Part shown: piece by piece, positions 34,564 to 46,288 of the stretch | Layout: every line of letters begins with the position of its first letter | Position numbering within the stretch: position 1 is the stretch's first letter | Assembly (NCBI GenBank): GCA_951217055.1 | Contig: OX578281.1 | Coordinates: 13,734,447 to 13,798,446 of the forward strand | DNA: 64,000 nt | Reading direction: 5' to 3' | Source: Gerris lacustris | Lineage: Eukaryota; Arthropoda; Insecta; Hemiptera; Gerridae | Notes under the pieces: model-generated | The model's database searches: none | What the model was told of the DNA's origin: nothing | Seen by the model: only the letters and a program-made list of their open reading frames with translations | Made by a program: the position numbers and the translations under genes

Positions 34564-35510
34564 TATTATTCAATAACTAGGCTTAAGGCCCAGCTGCCGA
34601 CGGGAATTTAGTAAGCACAACATCCCATCATCAATTGAGACTTAGGCGAACTGCGGCTTTGAAGCTCAGTCTGAAAGGACGTAGTTATTCAAATATTACT
34701 AAAACTCAACGTGGTCACCTGTCAAGGGACAAACTAACATCATCTTGATTTTCGGTCTACTAACTAATTCTGTACTCAGGATCATGAAAATCACATTGTC
34801 CACCATAATTGGTGAGACATGGCCGCTCTCCACCGGTTTTTTTTTTTTCAAACGCCTATTGCCAAGCTATGTCTCGCAAACAAACTAAGCCGACTACATA
34901 TTCTTAAAAGGCGCTAAGAGATTGACTTGTATAAAGTACCGGTGTGGAAATCCCACACATGACTTCCATGAAATGTTGTGGTGTCAATACGTGAGCAAGA
35001 GAGAACTCAGTATAAACTTCATCGTACAAACAGCTAATATCGATTATAGTTTTGCAACAAAAATCCAAAATTAAAGAAAATAATATTTATAATAAACACA
35101 ATTAAATATATAGTTAACATAAAATGAAATGATACCTTATAAATAATGTCGGTACAATGTAAAAAGATTAGAGAGAAAGGAGGTTTGTTTACATCTAGAG
35201 TTCAAGGTGAGTTTATGCGAAAACAAAACAAATTTATAAATCTTAATCCTTTATAACACAAAACTTAATTATTCAATGTTTGTTTACATTTTCTTTATAC
35301 TTGTTTTTAACAATACAATATAAGAATATAATAATAAAAGAATTTAAAATCAGCCGATAAAAATGATTGTTTACAAAGTAAATAAGACGGTATTTTTTTA
35401 CTTTTAAATTTCGATTCTTCTTTATAAGTACTACAAATAATTACAATAATAAATACTCGTTTTAAAGGGCATTAATGTGCGGTTTAAGCACCTCAATCAG
35501 AAATTAAATC

Positions 35511-35720
35511 GGGTTTGCGCCATCAGTTTTTCCGTTCAAAGTTCTAAAAAATGCCGAAAACCGCATCTCAATACGATGTCTTGAAGCGATGTTATAAAGG
35601 TTTTAAGTTCCGAACGAACGTACGTACGTACCTTTATAACATCGCTTCAAGACATCGTAGTGAGATGCGGTTTTCGGGATTTTTTGGAACTTTGAACGGA
35701 AAAACTGATGGCGCAAACCC
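35511..35720. repeat. Inner inverted repeat of the large palindrome
   Basis: Arms of about 90 bp (GGGTTTGCGCCATCAGTTTT, CCGAAAACCGCATCTCA, CGATGTCTTGAAGCGATG) meet around ACGTACGTACGT. It lies at the left side of the spacer between the 1.2-kb arms. The 85-codon frame at 35551-35808 crosses it and is not a credible gene. Confidence 0.85.
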
Positions 35721-37269
35721 GAACATCGTAGCTTACGACGTTTCGGAGCTACAGTCACTTAAGCACGAAATCGGTCTGTCGACGATAACTTTAGTAGGCT
35801 TTATTTGATTTCAATTTCCTTTGGGGTATATATGTGTCCTATATGGTAGATTGTACCTATACTTTTTGAGAAAAATCGGACAAGCGGTTTGGGAGATATT
35901 GGTATTTTAGTGTTTTTTAAGGTTTTTTCGGAACCAAATTGCGGCTAAACTGAAAGTCGTATCGAAAAGCGGATAACACCAGTTTAACCAATTTTAAATA
36001 ATCTACAACTTTTGTCATATTACTTTTTGTCGTAGGACCATCCCTTCTACCTTAAATAGTCATTTTTGTTAAATTTTCGACTTTGAGCTCTTATATTATT
36101 CGAAATAATTGACCGATTTATTTCGGAACCAAATTGCGGCTAAACTGTAAGTCGTATCGAAAAGCGGATAACACCAGCGGTAACTGATTTTAAAAGATCT
36201 ACAACTTTGGTCCTATGACTTTTTGTCGTAGGACCATCCCTTCTACCTTAAATAGAGACATGTTTTTCAGTTTTTGTTAAATTTTCGACTTTGAGCTCTA
36301 ATATCGTGTGCAATAATTGACCGATTTAATTTCTGATTGGGGTGCTTAAACCGCACATTAATGCCCTTTAAAACGAGTATTTATTATTGTAATTATTTGT
36401 AGTACTTATAAAGAAGAATCGAAATTTAAAAGTAAAAAAATACCGTCTTATTTACTTTGTAAACAATCATTTTTATCGGCTGATTTTAAATTCTTTTATT
36501 ATTATATTCTTATATTGTATTGTTAAAAACAAGTATAAAGAAAATGTAAACAAACATTGAATAATTAAGTTTTGTGTTATAAAGGATTAAGATTTATAAA
36601 TTTGTTTTGTTTTCGCATAAACTCACCTTGAACTCTAGATGTAAACAAACCTCCTTTCTCTCTAATCTTTTTACATTGTACCGACATTATTTATAAGGTA
36701 TCATTTCATTTTATGTTAACTATATATTTAATTGTGTTTATTATAAATATTATTTTCTTTAATTTTGGATTTTTGTTGCAAAACTATAATCGATATTAGC
36801 TGTTTGTACGATGAAGTTTATACTGAGTTCTCTCTTGCTCACGTATTGACACCACAACATTTCATGGAAGTCATGTGTGGGATTTCCACACCGGTACTTT
36901 ATACAAGTCAATCTCTTAGCGCCTTTTAAGAATATGTAGTCGGCTTAGTTTGTTTGCGAGACATAGCTTGGCAATAGGCGTTTGAAAAAAAAAAAACCGG
37001 TGGAGAGCGGCCATGTCTCACCAATTATGGTGGACAATGTGATTTTCATGATCCTGAGTACAGAATTAGTTAGTAGACCGAAAATCAAGATGATGTTAGT
37101 TTGTCCCTTGACAGGTGACCACGTTGAGTTTTAGTAATATTTGAATAACTACGTCCTTTCAGACTGAGCTTCAAAGCCGCAGTTCGCCTAAGTCTCAATT
37201 GATGATGGGATGTTGTGCTTACTAAATTCCCGTCGGCAGCTGGGCCTTAAGCCTAGTTATTGAATAATA

Positions 37270-37833
37270 CAGGGTGGGGCGAAACAAACAGTGCAGTTTG
37301 GAAGGGTGACTACATCCCTTGTGGTAGGGATAGGAACCTCGAAGGGGTCTCAATGTGTCCACCACTTACCCCATTTTCAGTCGTTACCAATGGTTTGGAC
37401 ATCAAGGCTTCGCCGTTCGCACGTTTTTCGAAAATGGCTGTTCTTGCGCGCCTTGCCTCTCTGAGAGGTGACCTGGGGTGGCCCGCGAGATCACCAGATT
37501 TGAGCATTTGCGATTTTTTTCCTGTGGGGTTACCTCAAGGAAAATGTGTTCAAGCATCATCCTCACACTTTGGAAGAACTGAAGACCCGAATTAGAGAGG
37601 AAATCGCCGCGATTCCCGTCGATATATGCCAGAAGGCGGCTGAAAACTTCAGGATTCGCCTCCATCATTGCATCACCGCTGGAGGCCATCATCTTGCTGA
37701 TGTGATCTTTAAAACATAAGTAAACAAATGGGGTGTACTACTGAACCAAATGAAACAAACTGCATTTTTCTAAGTTGCGCCATTTTTTTTTAATAGGCCT
37801 TCAAAACTGCACTGATTGTTTCGCCCCACCCTG
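37270..37833 (+). mobile_element. Deleted Tc1/mariner-type element with CAGGGTGGGGC ends
   Basis: The inverted ends CAGGGTGGGGCGAAAC and AAACTGCACTG(A/T)TTGTTT are flanked by TA (37268-37269 and 37834-37835). The 564-bp body joins the left end to the C-terminal quarter of a transposase, so it is an internal deletion derivative. Its left 259 bp are duplicated in inverted form at 34309-34563. Confidence 0.8.
37400..37719 (+). pseudogene. Transposase C-terminal fragment (IS630/Tc1/mariner type)
   Basis: One frame reads KMAVLARLASLRGDLGWPAR then SPDLSICDFF. After a one-base shift near 37520 it continues LWGYLKENVFKHHPHTLEEL, KTRIREEIAAIPVDICQKAA and RLHHCITAGGHHLADVIFKT, ending in TAA near 37719. 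WPxRSPDLxxxDFFLWGYLK is the signature around the third catalytic acid of DDE_3-type transposases. The LEELKxRI..EI..IP tail and C.xAxGGHH end are usual for this group in arthropods. The DNA-binding domain and the first two catalytic acids are absent. It is a relic. Confidence 0.85.
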
Positions 37834-37835
37834 TA

Positions 37836-38683
37836 GATTATGCCACATAATATAAAACCTGTCTCAGGCCAAAACGTTGCCGAATAAGAATGAAATGTAG
37901 TAATTTATTTTTCTATTAACTCTAAAAGGATCCACTACTAGATATAAAATTACAAATTACTAGAGGGTTCACCTACAGCCAATATTCATAAAACCTGTCG
38001 ATCCATGGTAAAATTGAACTCAAATTATTCTTGATATTTGAAGTTAAGTGAAGATAAGCCTTTCGGACATTTTAATTCTCGGAAAATTAAGATTATGTAA
38101 TTAGGCTTGTAACTAATGATTTATTGTTCATGGAACTAATTTGATAGATTATTTTGGTTGCGGCCCAGCCAAATATTCCTCTAAAAAACTATTTTCGCTT
38201 CACTATAATCTTACATGTTGTTAAAAAACATTCAGAACTACTTCAACTGAAATTGCTGTGTGATGAATATTTTTATTTCTTGGAGCAAAAAATTCTGTTT
38301 TTGTTCATAACAATACAAATTATCTGTGCTTTTATATGTATATATAAATAATATCATGTAATTAATTTAAATAATTTTTTTTTTGTGTGTGTTTAGGGTA
38401 GGACTTCTGAACCTGCCAGACAATGAACAAGCTGTGTGAGTGTAAGTAAATTAAAATATTTTATATCAATATTTTAGTACAATTTTTATTCTTTAAAGAT
38501 TAATTAAAATACATATTTTTTTAAATTATTGATACCTCTTGTATACAGCTTAATTTAATATATAAGTATAAGCTTAAATTGTTTTTAAAATATGCGAGTT
38601 CCAAAAAAATCTTGACGCACTAAAGTACAAACACACAAATATTTCTTGATGGCTGCATCCGGGCAACGAAAAACTCTTTTTAG
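37836..38683. other. Unassigned sequence containing a possible small exon
   Basis: AT-rich, with no repeat family recognised. The only feature is the splice-like pattern at 38397-38435. Confidence 0.4.
38397..38435 (+). other. Candidate 39-nt host exon
   Basis: A strong 3' splice-site pattern (T-rich tract, GTGTGTGTTTAG) is followed by 39 nt and GTGAGT. In the only open phase it would encode VGLLNLPDNEQA plus a partial Val codon. The length is a multiple of three. A longer version to GTAAGT at 38442 would contain a stop in every phase. I recognise no protein, and chance is quite possible. Confidence 0.25.
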
Positions 38684-38875
38684 AAATTCAATTTTTAAGT
38701 TTTTGGTAGTTTTCATACTACGGAAAGTTAAATTTTAATTTAAATCAAATTATAATTATTATTAACTACGGGAAACAGACAGTGAAAAATACACTCCAGC
38801 GCCGGGATTTGAACCACGGGCCTCTATATTTCCAGTATAGCGCTCTTCCATCTAAGCTACGCAGGAGAATGATTT
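38684..38875 (-). repeat. tRNA-derived SINE-1, second copy
   Basis: On the minus strand: GCGTAGCTTAGATGG (A-box), GTGGTTCAAATCCCGGCGC (B-box), then CTGTCTGTTTCCCGTAG and a tail ending ACCAAAAACTTAAAAATTG. The best-preserved copy in the window. Confidence 0.75.
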
Positions 38876-39027
38876 TTCACTACCGTAATCGATAACTAGT
38901 CCCGAATCCAAGCTCTCAATATTCATATACATTTAGACAGTCAATATTTATGACATTAGAACTAAACCAAGAATTAACGCTTATAATTATAAAGTACTCA
39001 ATTAGTACCTGTACCTTGTACAATCAA

Positions 39028-39257
39028 TTCGAAATTCAATTTTTAAGTTTTTGGTAGTTTTCATACTACGGAAAGTTAAATTTTAATTTAAATCAAATTA
39101 TAATTATTATTAACTACGGGAAACAGACAGTGAAAAATACACTCCAGCGCCGGGATTTGAACCACGGGCCTCTATATAATCCCAGCGCTGGAGTGTATTT
39201 TTCACTGTCTGTTTCCCGTAGTTAATAATAATTATAATTTGATTTAAATTAAAACTC
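39028..39257. repeat. Head-to-head pair of SINE-1 fragments
   Basis: 39028 to about 39176 is a minus-strand SINE-1 lacking its 5' head. About 39177-39257 is a plus-strand fragment of the same SINE, joined at the tRNA-like part (CCTCTATAT|AATCCCAGCG). The right fragment is cut off by family A copy 3. Confidence 0.7.
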
Positions 39258-39990
39258 TTTTTAGGGTCCATAGGCAAAACCAAGGATCCTTATATTTTCC
39301 TGCGTGTGTCTGTCCCTCCGTCCGTCGCCTGCTCTCACGGCTACAACTTTCGAAATTTGGCATGTATATGCCTTATACCTACCCACACATGTTAAAAATA
39401 TAGTGACTTAAAAAAAAAAAAATTTTTTTTTTTAAATATTAGGGTACAAAACATACTTTAGGGGATTTTTTTTTTTTTGACACCGTGTGGGGTATCATAT
39501 GAAAGGTTAGGTATGTCGAGCTGATTACAAAAATATATCATTCTTTGGTTATAACTTTGATAGGGCGAGCGTAGACGAGTTTGAAGTGGGTGGGAAAAGT
39601 GCCCCCCTTCTATCTCGCTTAAATGATGTGCAAAAAATCTGAAAAAAATTCCTGAACATTCTTCGGCCAAAATTAAAGATACCACTTTTTTGAAATTTCG
39701 AGAAAAAAATATTATTTTATTTTTTATGGACAAAATATATGTATATATATATTTTTATAATTATGGTCTTTTCGACGTACTTATATGGTTGTAGTCCGGT
39801 TCAGTGGCAAAAATATACTTTATCAGAAGTTTGCTTATGTGTTTTGAGAATATCAGACCCATAGGATAGTTCAAAGTAAGCTTTTTAGCATTTTAAAAAA
39901 CACCATCAATAGGGTACTACTTAAACTATACAGTGTCGTGGCCTAAAGACCCTCTCTGTGTGCTGACTAGCACACACTTGACCTGTTTAT
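39258..39990 (-). repeat. Family A, copy 3
   Basis: From TTAGGGTCCATAGGCAAAAC through TGTGTCTGTCC and GAAAAAAATTCCTGAACATT to AGACCCTCTCTGTG and CACACTTGACCTGTTTAT. Collinear with copy 1 in reverse. The 91-codon minus frame at 39458-39733 resembles a frame in copy 1 at DNA level only. Confidence 0.75.
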
Positions 39991-40621
39991 TTGTTTAAAG
40001 ATACATTTTTTTTTGTACATAATTTAATTAGTACATAATTTAATATGTCTAAGAGACAAAGGATAATAATGATCTGTATTGAACATGTTCTGCGGCATGT
40101 CCTACAATTTACTTATCAAATTTTATTTCAGAGATTAAGTAAGTAATTAATAGTAACTTAGTTAGTTCGGGTTGCCAGTTCAAGTTATATATTTATTTAA
40201 ATTATTATTTACTCGTCAATTCATTTACGTATTGTTTAAATAAGAGAACAGTTAATTTTGAAATTTAATTTAGATTTAGGATTTCATTGTAAATTAACTT
40301 TTTGACCTTATCGTTCGGTGTAATTTAAATAATGAATCCAGCCTCTGGTTTGATTGTATACTTTTTAATTATGAACTTTTTTCCAATTAATTAAATTCTT
40401 GTTTTCTTTGAAGTATGGAAATGGTTTTAATAACTGGATTTATAAATGTTTTTTAATCAAAATTGTCGAAACTGTTTTCAAAATAATTTAAGGGTTTTTG
40501 GAGGCAGCTCCCCCAAATTTAAAACTAAAAGGACTGTTGGTTTGGTTATTTAAATAGTTGGTAGGACTGTTGGTTGTTAAATAGGTTTGTTTTTAGGCTA
40601 TATAGTTGCTAGACTGTTAAT
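39991..40621. other. Unassigned AT-rich sequence
   Basis: Near 40540-40615 the phrase GGACTGTTGGTT occurs twice. Nothing else recognised. Confidence 0.4.
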
Positions 40622-41228
40622 AGGATGATGTATAAATGCGGGTCCTTAGGGATTTAAAAAAACATACTCTTCTACGTCATCTGGCTATATTTCGACTCCA
40701 ACCTTGAGTCATTTTCAAGCATCCTATTGAGTTGTGAACTTTGGTCTTTTGCTATGCAAAATCGTCATTTTTTAATAAAAAATTGCAAATTTTTCGGTCA
40801 TTTGACCTTTCCTAAGTAGGAAACCCCCAATCTTCACAATCATCTTAATTTTAAAAAAATTTGCTTTAAAACAATAACTTCATCACCAAAACAGACAGCT
40901 ACACTAATAACAATAACAATCTAAACAATTCTTGACTAGTAAAATTTAAAATAAAAAGGGAACACAAATTATCACAGCTTAATAATTACATTGTACAAAG
41001 TACAAAATTTCCACACTCTGATTGGGGATTTCCTACTTAGGAAAGGTCAAATGACCGAAAAATTTTCAATTTTTTATTAAACAATGACGATTTTGCATAG
41101 CAAAAGACCAAAGTTCACAACTCAATAGGATGCTTGAAAATGACTCAAGGTTGGAGTCGAAATATAGCCAGATGACATAGAAGAGTATGTTTTTTTAAAT
41201 CCCTAAGGACCCATTTATACATCATTAC
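40622..41228. mobile_element. Family G foldback element
   Basis: Arms of about 200 bp (40622-40830 and 41025-41228) start GATGATGTATAAATG and include ACTCTTCTACGTCATCTGGC, TTGAGTCATTTTCAAGCATC and CCTAAGTAGGAAA. The centre is AT-rich without an ORF. No target duplication was found. One or two mismatches per 50 bp by eye. Confidence 0.8.
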
Positions 41229-42284
41229 TGAATAATTCAAGGGATCACCTTCATCTATAAGTAGAACTTACTCGGACAGTGGGAGACTTGGCTAAACCTA
41301 TTATCTCACAACTTTTTGGCGAGACTTGGCTTATATTTTTACACTAGTGTTTTTGTTGGTATGTAATTACATCTATGCCATTCAGTTTAATCGTTTTCTT
41401 TCATTTGTACGCGGTACCTCGGTACTTTTCCTTACTTAAGAGGCCACTAAAGTGCGCCAAAGTTCCAAAATTCAAAAATCGATAACTTCAAAATGGTGGC
41501 CAATAATATCAAATAAAAATATCAAAATTAAATTTTGTGGATTTGTTTGTCATACAGAGAGGTACATTCGTGCCAAATTTCATCGCCATCGGACCATTCG
41601 ATTTTTTTAAAATTTTGCTGACTCAGCAAACTGGGTTCAAGATGGCGGAAAATATTGATTTTTCCGGGCGGCACAACTAGAAGTAAGGACTGATTTTTCT
41701 GACGTTTCAACTCTCTAGGTTAAATACCCTGGGCGCTACGATGATAACACACATACATACGTCATGCTGAAAACCACTCAGGAGGTCTTAAAAACACCCA
41801 AAACGGATAATTCAGTTAAAATCTCGAATGTATTGGGTGAAAACATTACTTTTTCTACCATAGCATAGGTGCGAGGAAAAGTAAAAAAAGGAATTAAATT
41901 CTCAATTTTCAACCATTTTCTCCTAAAAATAGATGCAGGATGGGCTTTTTTTATAATTTCACCGTTTAGACGAGATGGTAGGCTTAAATTTTTTCCCAGG
42001 TGGAAAAAAGACGTGTACTTTAATGATGTTTACATTAAAGATGATGGAGGGCTTTGTGCTTTTAAGCCCAACGAAATAATGAACATTTTCTAAACGGTAG
42101 ACTAAAAAGTAAACAGCTAGAACACTACATTAAGGGTATCGGCAAAATTATCGGGAGAAGAGGTTGCTTATTTTAAAGCTTTCGTTTTGTGAAATATGAA
42201 TATTTATACGTGATATAAGTATATATTTATTATGTAAATGAAGAATGATATTTTACTAAGTAAAAAATATAAGTAAAATTAATA
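41229..42284. other. Unassigned sequence with an old repeat phrase
   Basis: At 41570-41600 CAAATTTCATCGCCATCGGA is typical of degenerate transposon-derived DNA. An 'AAGATGGCGGAAAAT' piece follows. Frames at 41528-41710 and 41869-42093 are unsupported. Confidence 0.4.
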
Positions 42285-42902
42285 ATAATTTCAATATAAA
42301 AAGAACTTTTTATATACTACGTTTTTAAATTTTCTGTTGAATCGTATGTAATGTTGATATTATAATTGTTATTGTTATATAATATATAATGTTAGTGAAA
42401 AAAAAAATAGTTCCGAATTTATTTACTTCACATAAATGACAACCATCCAGAGAGCTGATCTTAAACCTATAAAAGGATAAACCTTTGTACAACGGATCTC
42501 CCCAACACCAAATCTAAGCGTGCCATCGATATATTTGAAATAATATAATCGATAAATAATATAATCGATATTTACTGTTTTGCTGTCATTCAATGTTTAT
42601 CTATCACAAATTTGAGACCCGTCAAGATGAAGATTGCGTAAATATTGGATATAGCAAAACAAATAAAATAACTTGCGGATTTTTTCCGAACTAACTTTCC
42701 GCACAGCAAAATTTCCTGAAAACTAATTAAATTCTGCTAAAAGATGGCTAAAAGTATTAAAATAATGCATTGTCATCGTGTTCTGAGCTATGCTAAAAGT
42801 TTCAAATGTCTAGCTATTCGGTAAGTTAGTTAGAAATCGATTGCCAGATTTGTACCGGACAAACAAACAAACAAGAATGCAAGCTAATAAAAACGTAGTA
42901 AA
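42285..42902 (-). repeat. Family F, copy 2
   Basis: Reverse copy of 28632-29263, collinear over about 600 bp, sharing CCGGTACAAATCTGGCAATCG-type sequence and CAACGGATCTCCCCAACACC. Differences are scattered point changes and TA-length changes. Confidence 0.75.
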
Positions 42903-43271
42903 AATTAGAGCACCTTGCTTGTACTTAAAAAAAGTTTATAAACCCTAGTTAATAACCTTATAAAATTAAAAATAATTACCTAACACATTCCGTGGTAAAG
43001 TTCAGGATACATAATATAGGCTTGCAATTCAAATTAAACTATATTTTGAGTATTTACAAAACCCATTGTGAGAATTTTGAGTTACTTAACTCATATGGAT
43101 ATCGATAGTCCAATTTAAGATGACGTATTTCCTATTATATTAACAAATCGCAGACATCGTTCCGATTTTTATACATACATATTTTGATTTTTTTAAGTGT
43201 TAGGGATTTAGAAGCATCCCCCCCAAACAAACCTAAAATTAATTTCTCGATTTCACATCAATGCATAATTT
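42903..43271. other. Unassigned AT-rich sequence
   Basis: Nothing recognised between family F copy 2 and family B copy 4. Confidence 0.35.
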
Positions 43272-44432
43272 GCTCCCGAGCTTACCGAAGGTAACGGAAG
43301 CTATGTGATCGTTCTGGAGAACGAAAAAGTTTTAGGTCTCCGATTTCGAAAATTCAAAGACCGAAATCCGTTTCAGACATCAGGGAACATTTTTGGTTCC
43401 GTGTCTGTCGCTCTATTTGTTGCTCTATTTTTGCGAACCAACTTATCTAGAAAAACTTCACGTCTGATTTTAATGACATTTGGGTGGTAGGGCATGAGTA
43501 GTCCATTGTTGGTCCCATATATGTTTCAACCTTCTACGCTCAATTGTTTCTCTTCCACATGCACACAATAGTACATTACGCGTCGAGTACGGAAAGTAGC
43601 AGTTTGCATGCGAGTGTGGAGTTTGCACCCGAGCGACAGCGAGGGTAGTAAAACCACACGAGCAATGCAAAATGCCGTTTTCGCACTAGTTGCGTACCGT
43701 ACTTTATCTACGATTGTTAGATTTAAATAATAAATACAAAAAAAAACATGCTGTATATAAGTTAGTATCTCTCTCTTGATACAGATGGCATTAATTCTTG
43801 AGTTGTATTTTTTGCCGAATTATTTCTGGAGGAGTATTATTCTCCACATTTTCGTCAAAGTCACTTGATTCACTCATTGTTTTTCACTAAAAACTCGATA
43901 TAAACAGCTACTTTAATAAAAGAACAGCAAATTAGTTTTGTTAAATGTAAACAAACTCGGTAATCGTGCGTAAAGCTGAAGAATTCCTCTTCTTTACCGC
44001 ACTAGGATGGTAAAGAAGAGGAATTATTCAGAACTATGAGACGCGCATGCGCAATGAATACAAGTACGTAAAGTATCACTTTCTACGCATCTAAACAGAG
44101 ATACAATGTTTATATTTCGTATCAATCGTAGATAAACATACATTTATTTACACCTATAGCTTCAAAAGTACTTATCTGATTTGTATGAAACTTTAATAGT
44201 TTATCGAAAGTAACCCACAGATAGCCCCAGATTAATTTAAACCGTCTAAGCTCTTTAACTTTTGCAAAATTGATACTTTAATCATGTAAAAAATCAAAAA
44301 ATTATGACTAATAAAAAAAAAACGGGAAAAAGAATTAAACAAATTCGACAATACTGGTTGGTAAAAGCATAAAATGAATAAAGTGCGTAATAGGAAGTGA
44401 GGAAGCTATGTGCCACACCAATTGGCAGTCTA
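43272..44432 (+). repeat. Family B, copy 4, interrupted by family C
   Basis: Head at 43272 (CTCCCGAGCTTACCGAAGG), body to CTCTTCCACATGCACACAA near 43569, then family C copy 2, then ACATACATTTATTTACACC on to GTGAGGAAGCTATGTGCC near 44410. Confidence 0.8.
43567..44135 (-). mobile_element. Family C element, copy 2
   Basis: Inserted in family B. On the minus strand: TATCTACGATTGATACG, 56-bp palindrome at 43976-44031, ATG at about 43879, then the 3' foldback and GTAATGTACTA. The ORF start MSESSDFDENVENN is kept, but a 4-bp loss in the AATAATTAATTCGGC segment shifts the frame. The flanks show at most a TT duplication. Confidence 0.7.
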
Positions 44433-45197
44433 TTTTTCTTAACATCTAAACCAAATTTAGTCGACATCGGCCCAATAGTTTAGGCTGGAAGCGTCGGTAC
44501 AGACTACAGACTGCACGAACTACAGGTGACAGACGAAAATAAACGAGAAATAGCTTTAAACATATTCACAATAATCCATATATACACATGTATATATATT
44601 TAAAAAGGATTGTGATAGAGCAAAATTCGATTTGAATGAATTTACACGTTTTGAGTCCCCCCCGTTTGTTATGGCAAACGTAATTTGCCAAGTTAATCCT
44701 CCTATTTGATCAGCTGTTCTTGTAAATTTAAAAATTTAAAAAATAGGCCAAAGAAGAGAAACTTTTGATAAAGTTCAATTAACTTATTTATTTGGTTTCT
44801 ATACAGATACTATCCTACACGGCTATAAACCTGAGAAGCTGACATTTCCGGAAGAATGTTGATGTAATATCATGTACTAAATTTTCCCTCTGGGAAAGGC
44901 TATTCTCTGCGCTCATAGTGAAGTAAACTATTACCATAGTTCTTCTTTACTTTACAGCTATCAAATGAGGGTAACAATGAACGTGAGTGCCCTACTTCCA
45001 AGGGACTAAAACGTGAGTGCCCTATTTCCAAGGGACTAAAAGCAATATATTATTCCTTACTAAAAAAAAAAAGAATGAAAGAGTTTTGGGGTTTTTCCCT
45101 GTTGGCTAACACCTGATGTCGTGGATCAATGAAAGTGTATTAAAACGTCCTTCCTACAACCCTGAACACTGTAAGTATTTATTTTCCAATTTTATGC
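44433..45197. other. Unassigned sequence with a short direct repeat
   Basis: AACGTGAGTGCCCTA(C/T)TTCC plus AAGGGACTAAAA occurs twice in tandem at about 44979-45042. A GACATCGGCCCAATAGTTTA phrase lies near 44463. No gene. Confidence 0.5.
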
Positions 45198-45815
45198 TTC
45201 CGAGGTAACGAAGCTCACCGATGGTAACGGAAGCTATGTGATCGTTCTGAAGAACGAAACATTTTTAAGTGTCCGATTTCAAAAATTCCAAGACAGAAAT
45301 CTGCTGCAGACATCTGGGAACATTTCTGGTCCCGTGTCTGTCTGTCGGTCTGTCTGCAGCTCAATTTTTGCGAACCAAAATATCTTAAATCTACACGTCC
45401 GATTTTAATGAAATTTGTGTGTTAGGTCATAATTAGCCTATTGTTGGTCGCATATAAGCTTCAACCTTCTGCGCTCATTTGTTTCTCTTCCACATGGGCA
45501 CAAACATACATTTATTTACACCTAATGCTTCAAAAATACTTTTCTTATTTGTATGAAACTTTTATAGTTTATCGAAAGTAACCCGCAGATAGCCCCAGAT
45601 TAATTTGAACCATCTGCACTCTTTAACTTTTGCTAAACTGATACTTTAATTTATGTAAAAAATCCAAACAATTTTGACAGATTAAACAAAACGGGGGAAA
45701 CAATTAAACCAATAAGATAGTTGAAATAATAATGGCTTGTAAAAGTATAAAATTAATTAAGTATGTGATAGGATGCGAGGAAGCTATGTGCCACACCGAT
45801 TGGCGGTCTATTTAT
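45198..45815 (+). repeat. Family B, copy 5 (near full length)
   Basis: Head GCTTCCGAGG with a small insertion, CACCGATGGTAACGGAAGC, then the whole body to GCCACACCGATTGGCGGTCT. It shows the TGTCTGTCTGTCGG microsatellite typical of the family. Confidence 0.8.
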
Positions 45816-46147
45816 GTTTAATTTATATAATTGTGAAAGAATGACTGTTGTTGAGAGTTTTCTAAGATATCCGTGGTTTGCACTTATGTGCTGCTTCTCA
45901 ACGAAGACTTAAAGAGGTTCTTGGCTTCGTGCTCGAGCATTAGTTTACTATTTGAAGCTTGAGCAACTAAACCACCCTTTTTATTTTTTGTCTCTTTTAG
46001 AAAAGGTGATATAAGTGTTTATTTTAATTGGGAGTCACGAAAATTATTTTAATTAGAAGTGTGGTTTGTGGTAGCCTCACAAAAATAGAATCCACTTAGA
46101 ATAATGTAATATACTTCACCGTTCATTGCATTAACTAATGGTGATGT

Positions 46148-46149
<2 letters not shown>
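45816..46149. other. Unassigned sequence
   Basis: No recognised feature before the (TA)n tract. Confidence 0.35.

Positions 46150-46240
<91 letters not shown>
46150..46240. repeat. (TA)n microsatellite
   Basis: About 91 bp of TA repeats, directly before the hairpin that starts the tandem units. Confidence 0.97.
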
Positions 46241-46242
<2 letters not shown>

Positions 46243-46288
46243 TCGCCGGGTCGTCGTTCGGCCTACGGCCGAACTCCGCCCGACGAGT
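46241..46288. repeat. 48-bp GC-rich hairpin, copy 1
   Basis: ACTCGCCGGG...GTTCGGCC / TAC / GGCCGAAC...CCCGACGAGT: a stem of about 22 bp with a few mismatches and a small loop, strikingly GC-rich next to (TA)n. Repeated at 48909-48956. Confidence 0.85.

Larger units (their letters stand above)
34309..37528. repeat. 3.2-kb palindrome with ~1.2-kb arms
   Basis: The arms 34309-35512 and 36326-37528 are inverted copies with very few differences by eye; the spacer is about 813 bp. Each arm holds, from the outside in, a transposase fragment with a CAGGGTGGGGCG terminus, a shared piece with AAGGCCCAGCTGCCGACGGG, a half of a family I-like foldback, CCGGTGTGGAAATCCCACAC, and an AT-rich part ending near TTAATGTGCGGTTTAAGCAC. 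The spacer has its own inverted repeat and a direct repeat (GGAACCAAATTGCGGCTAAAC, about 35925 and 36124). Confidence 0.85.

Noticed and set aside
35551..35808. 85-codon frame at the palindrome centre
   Set aside because: It reads through a perfect inverted repeat, so the two halves are complements of each other rather than a real protein.
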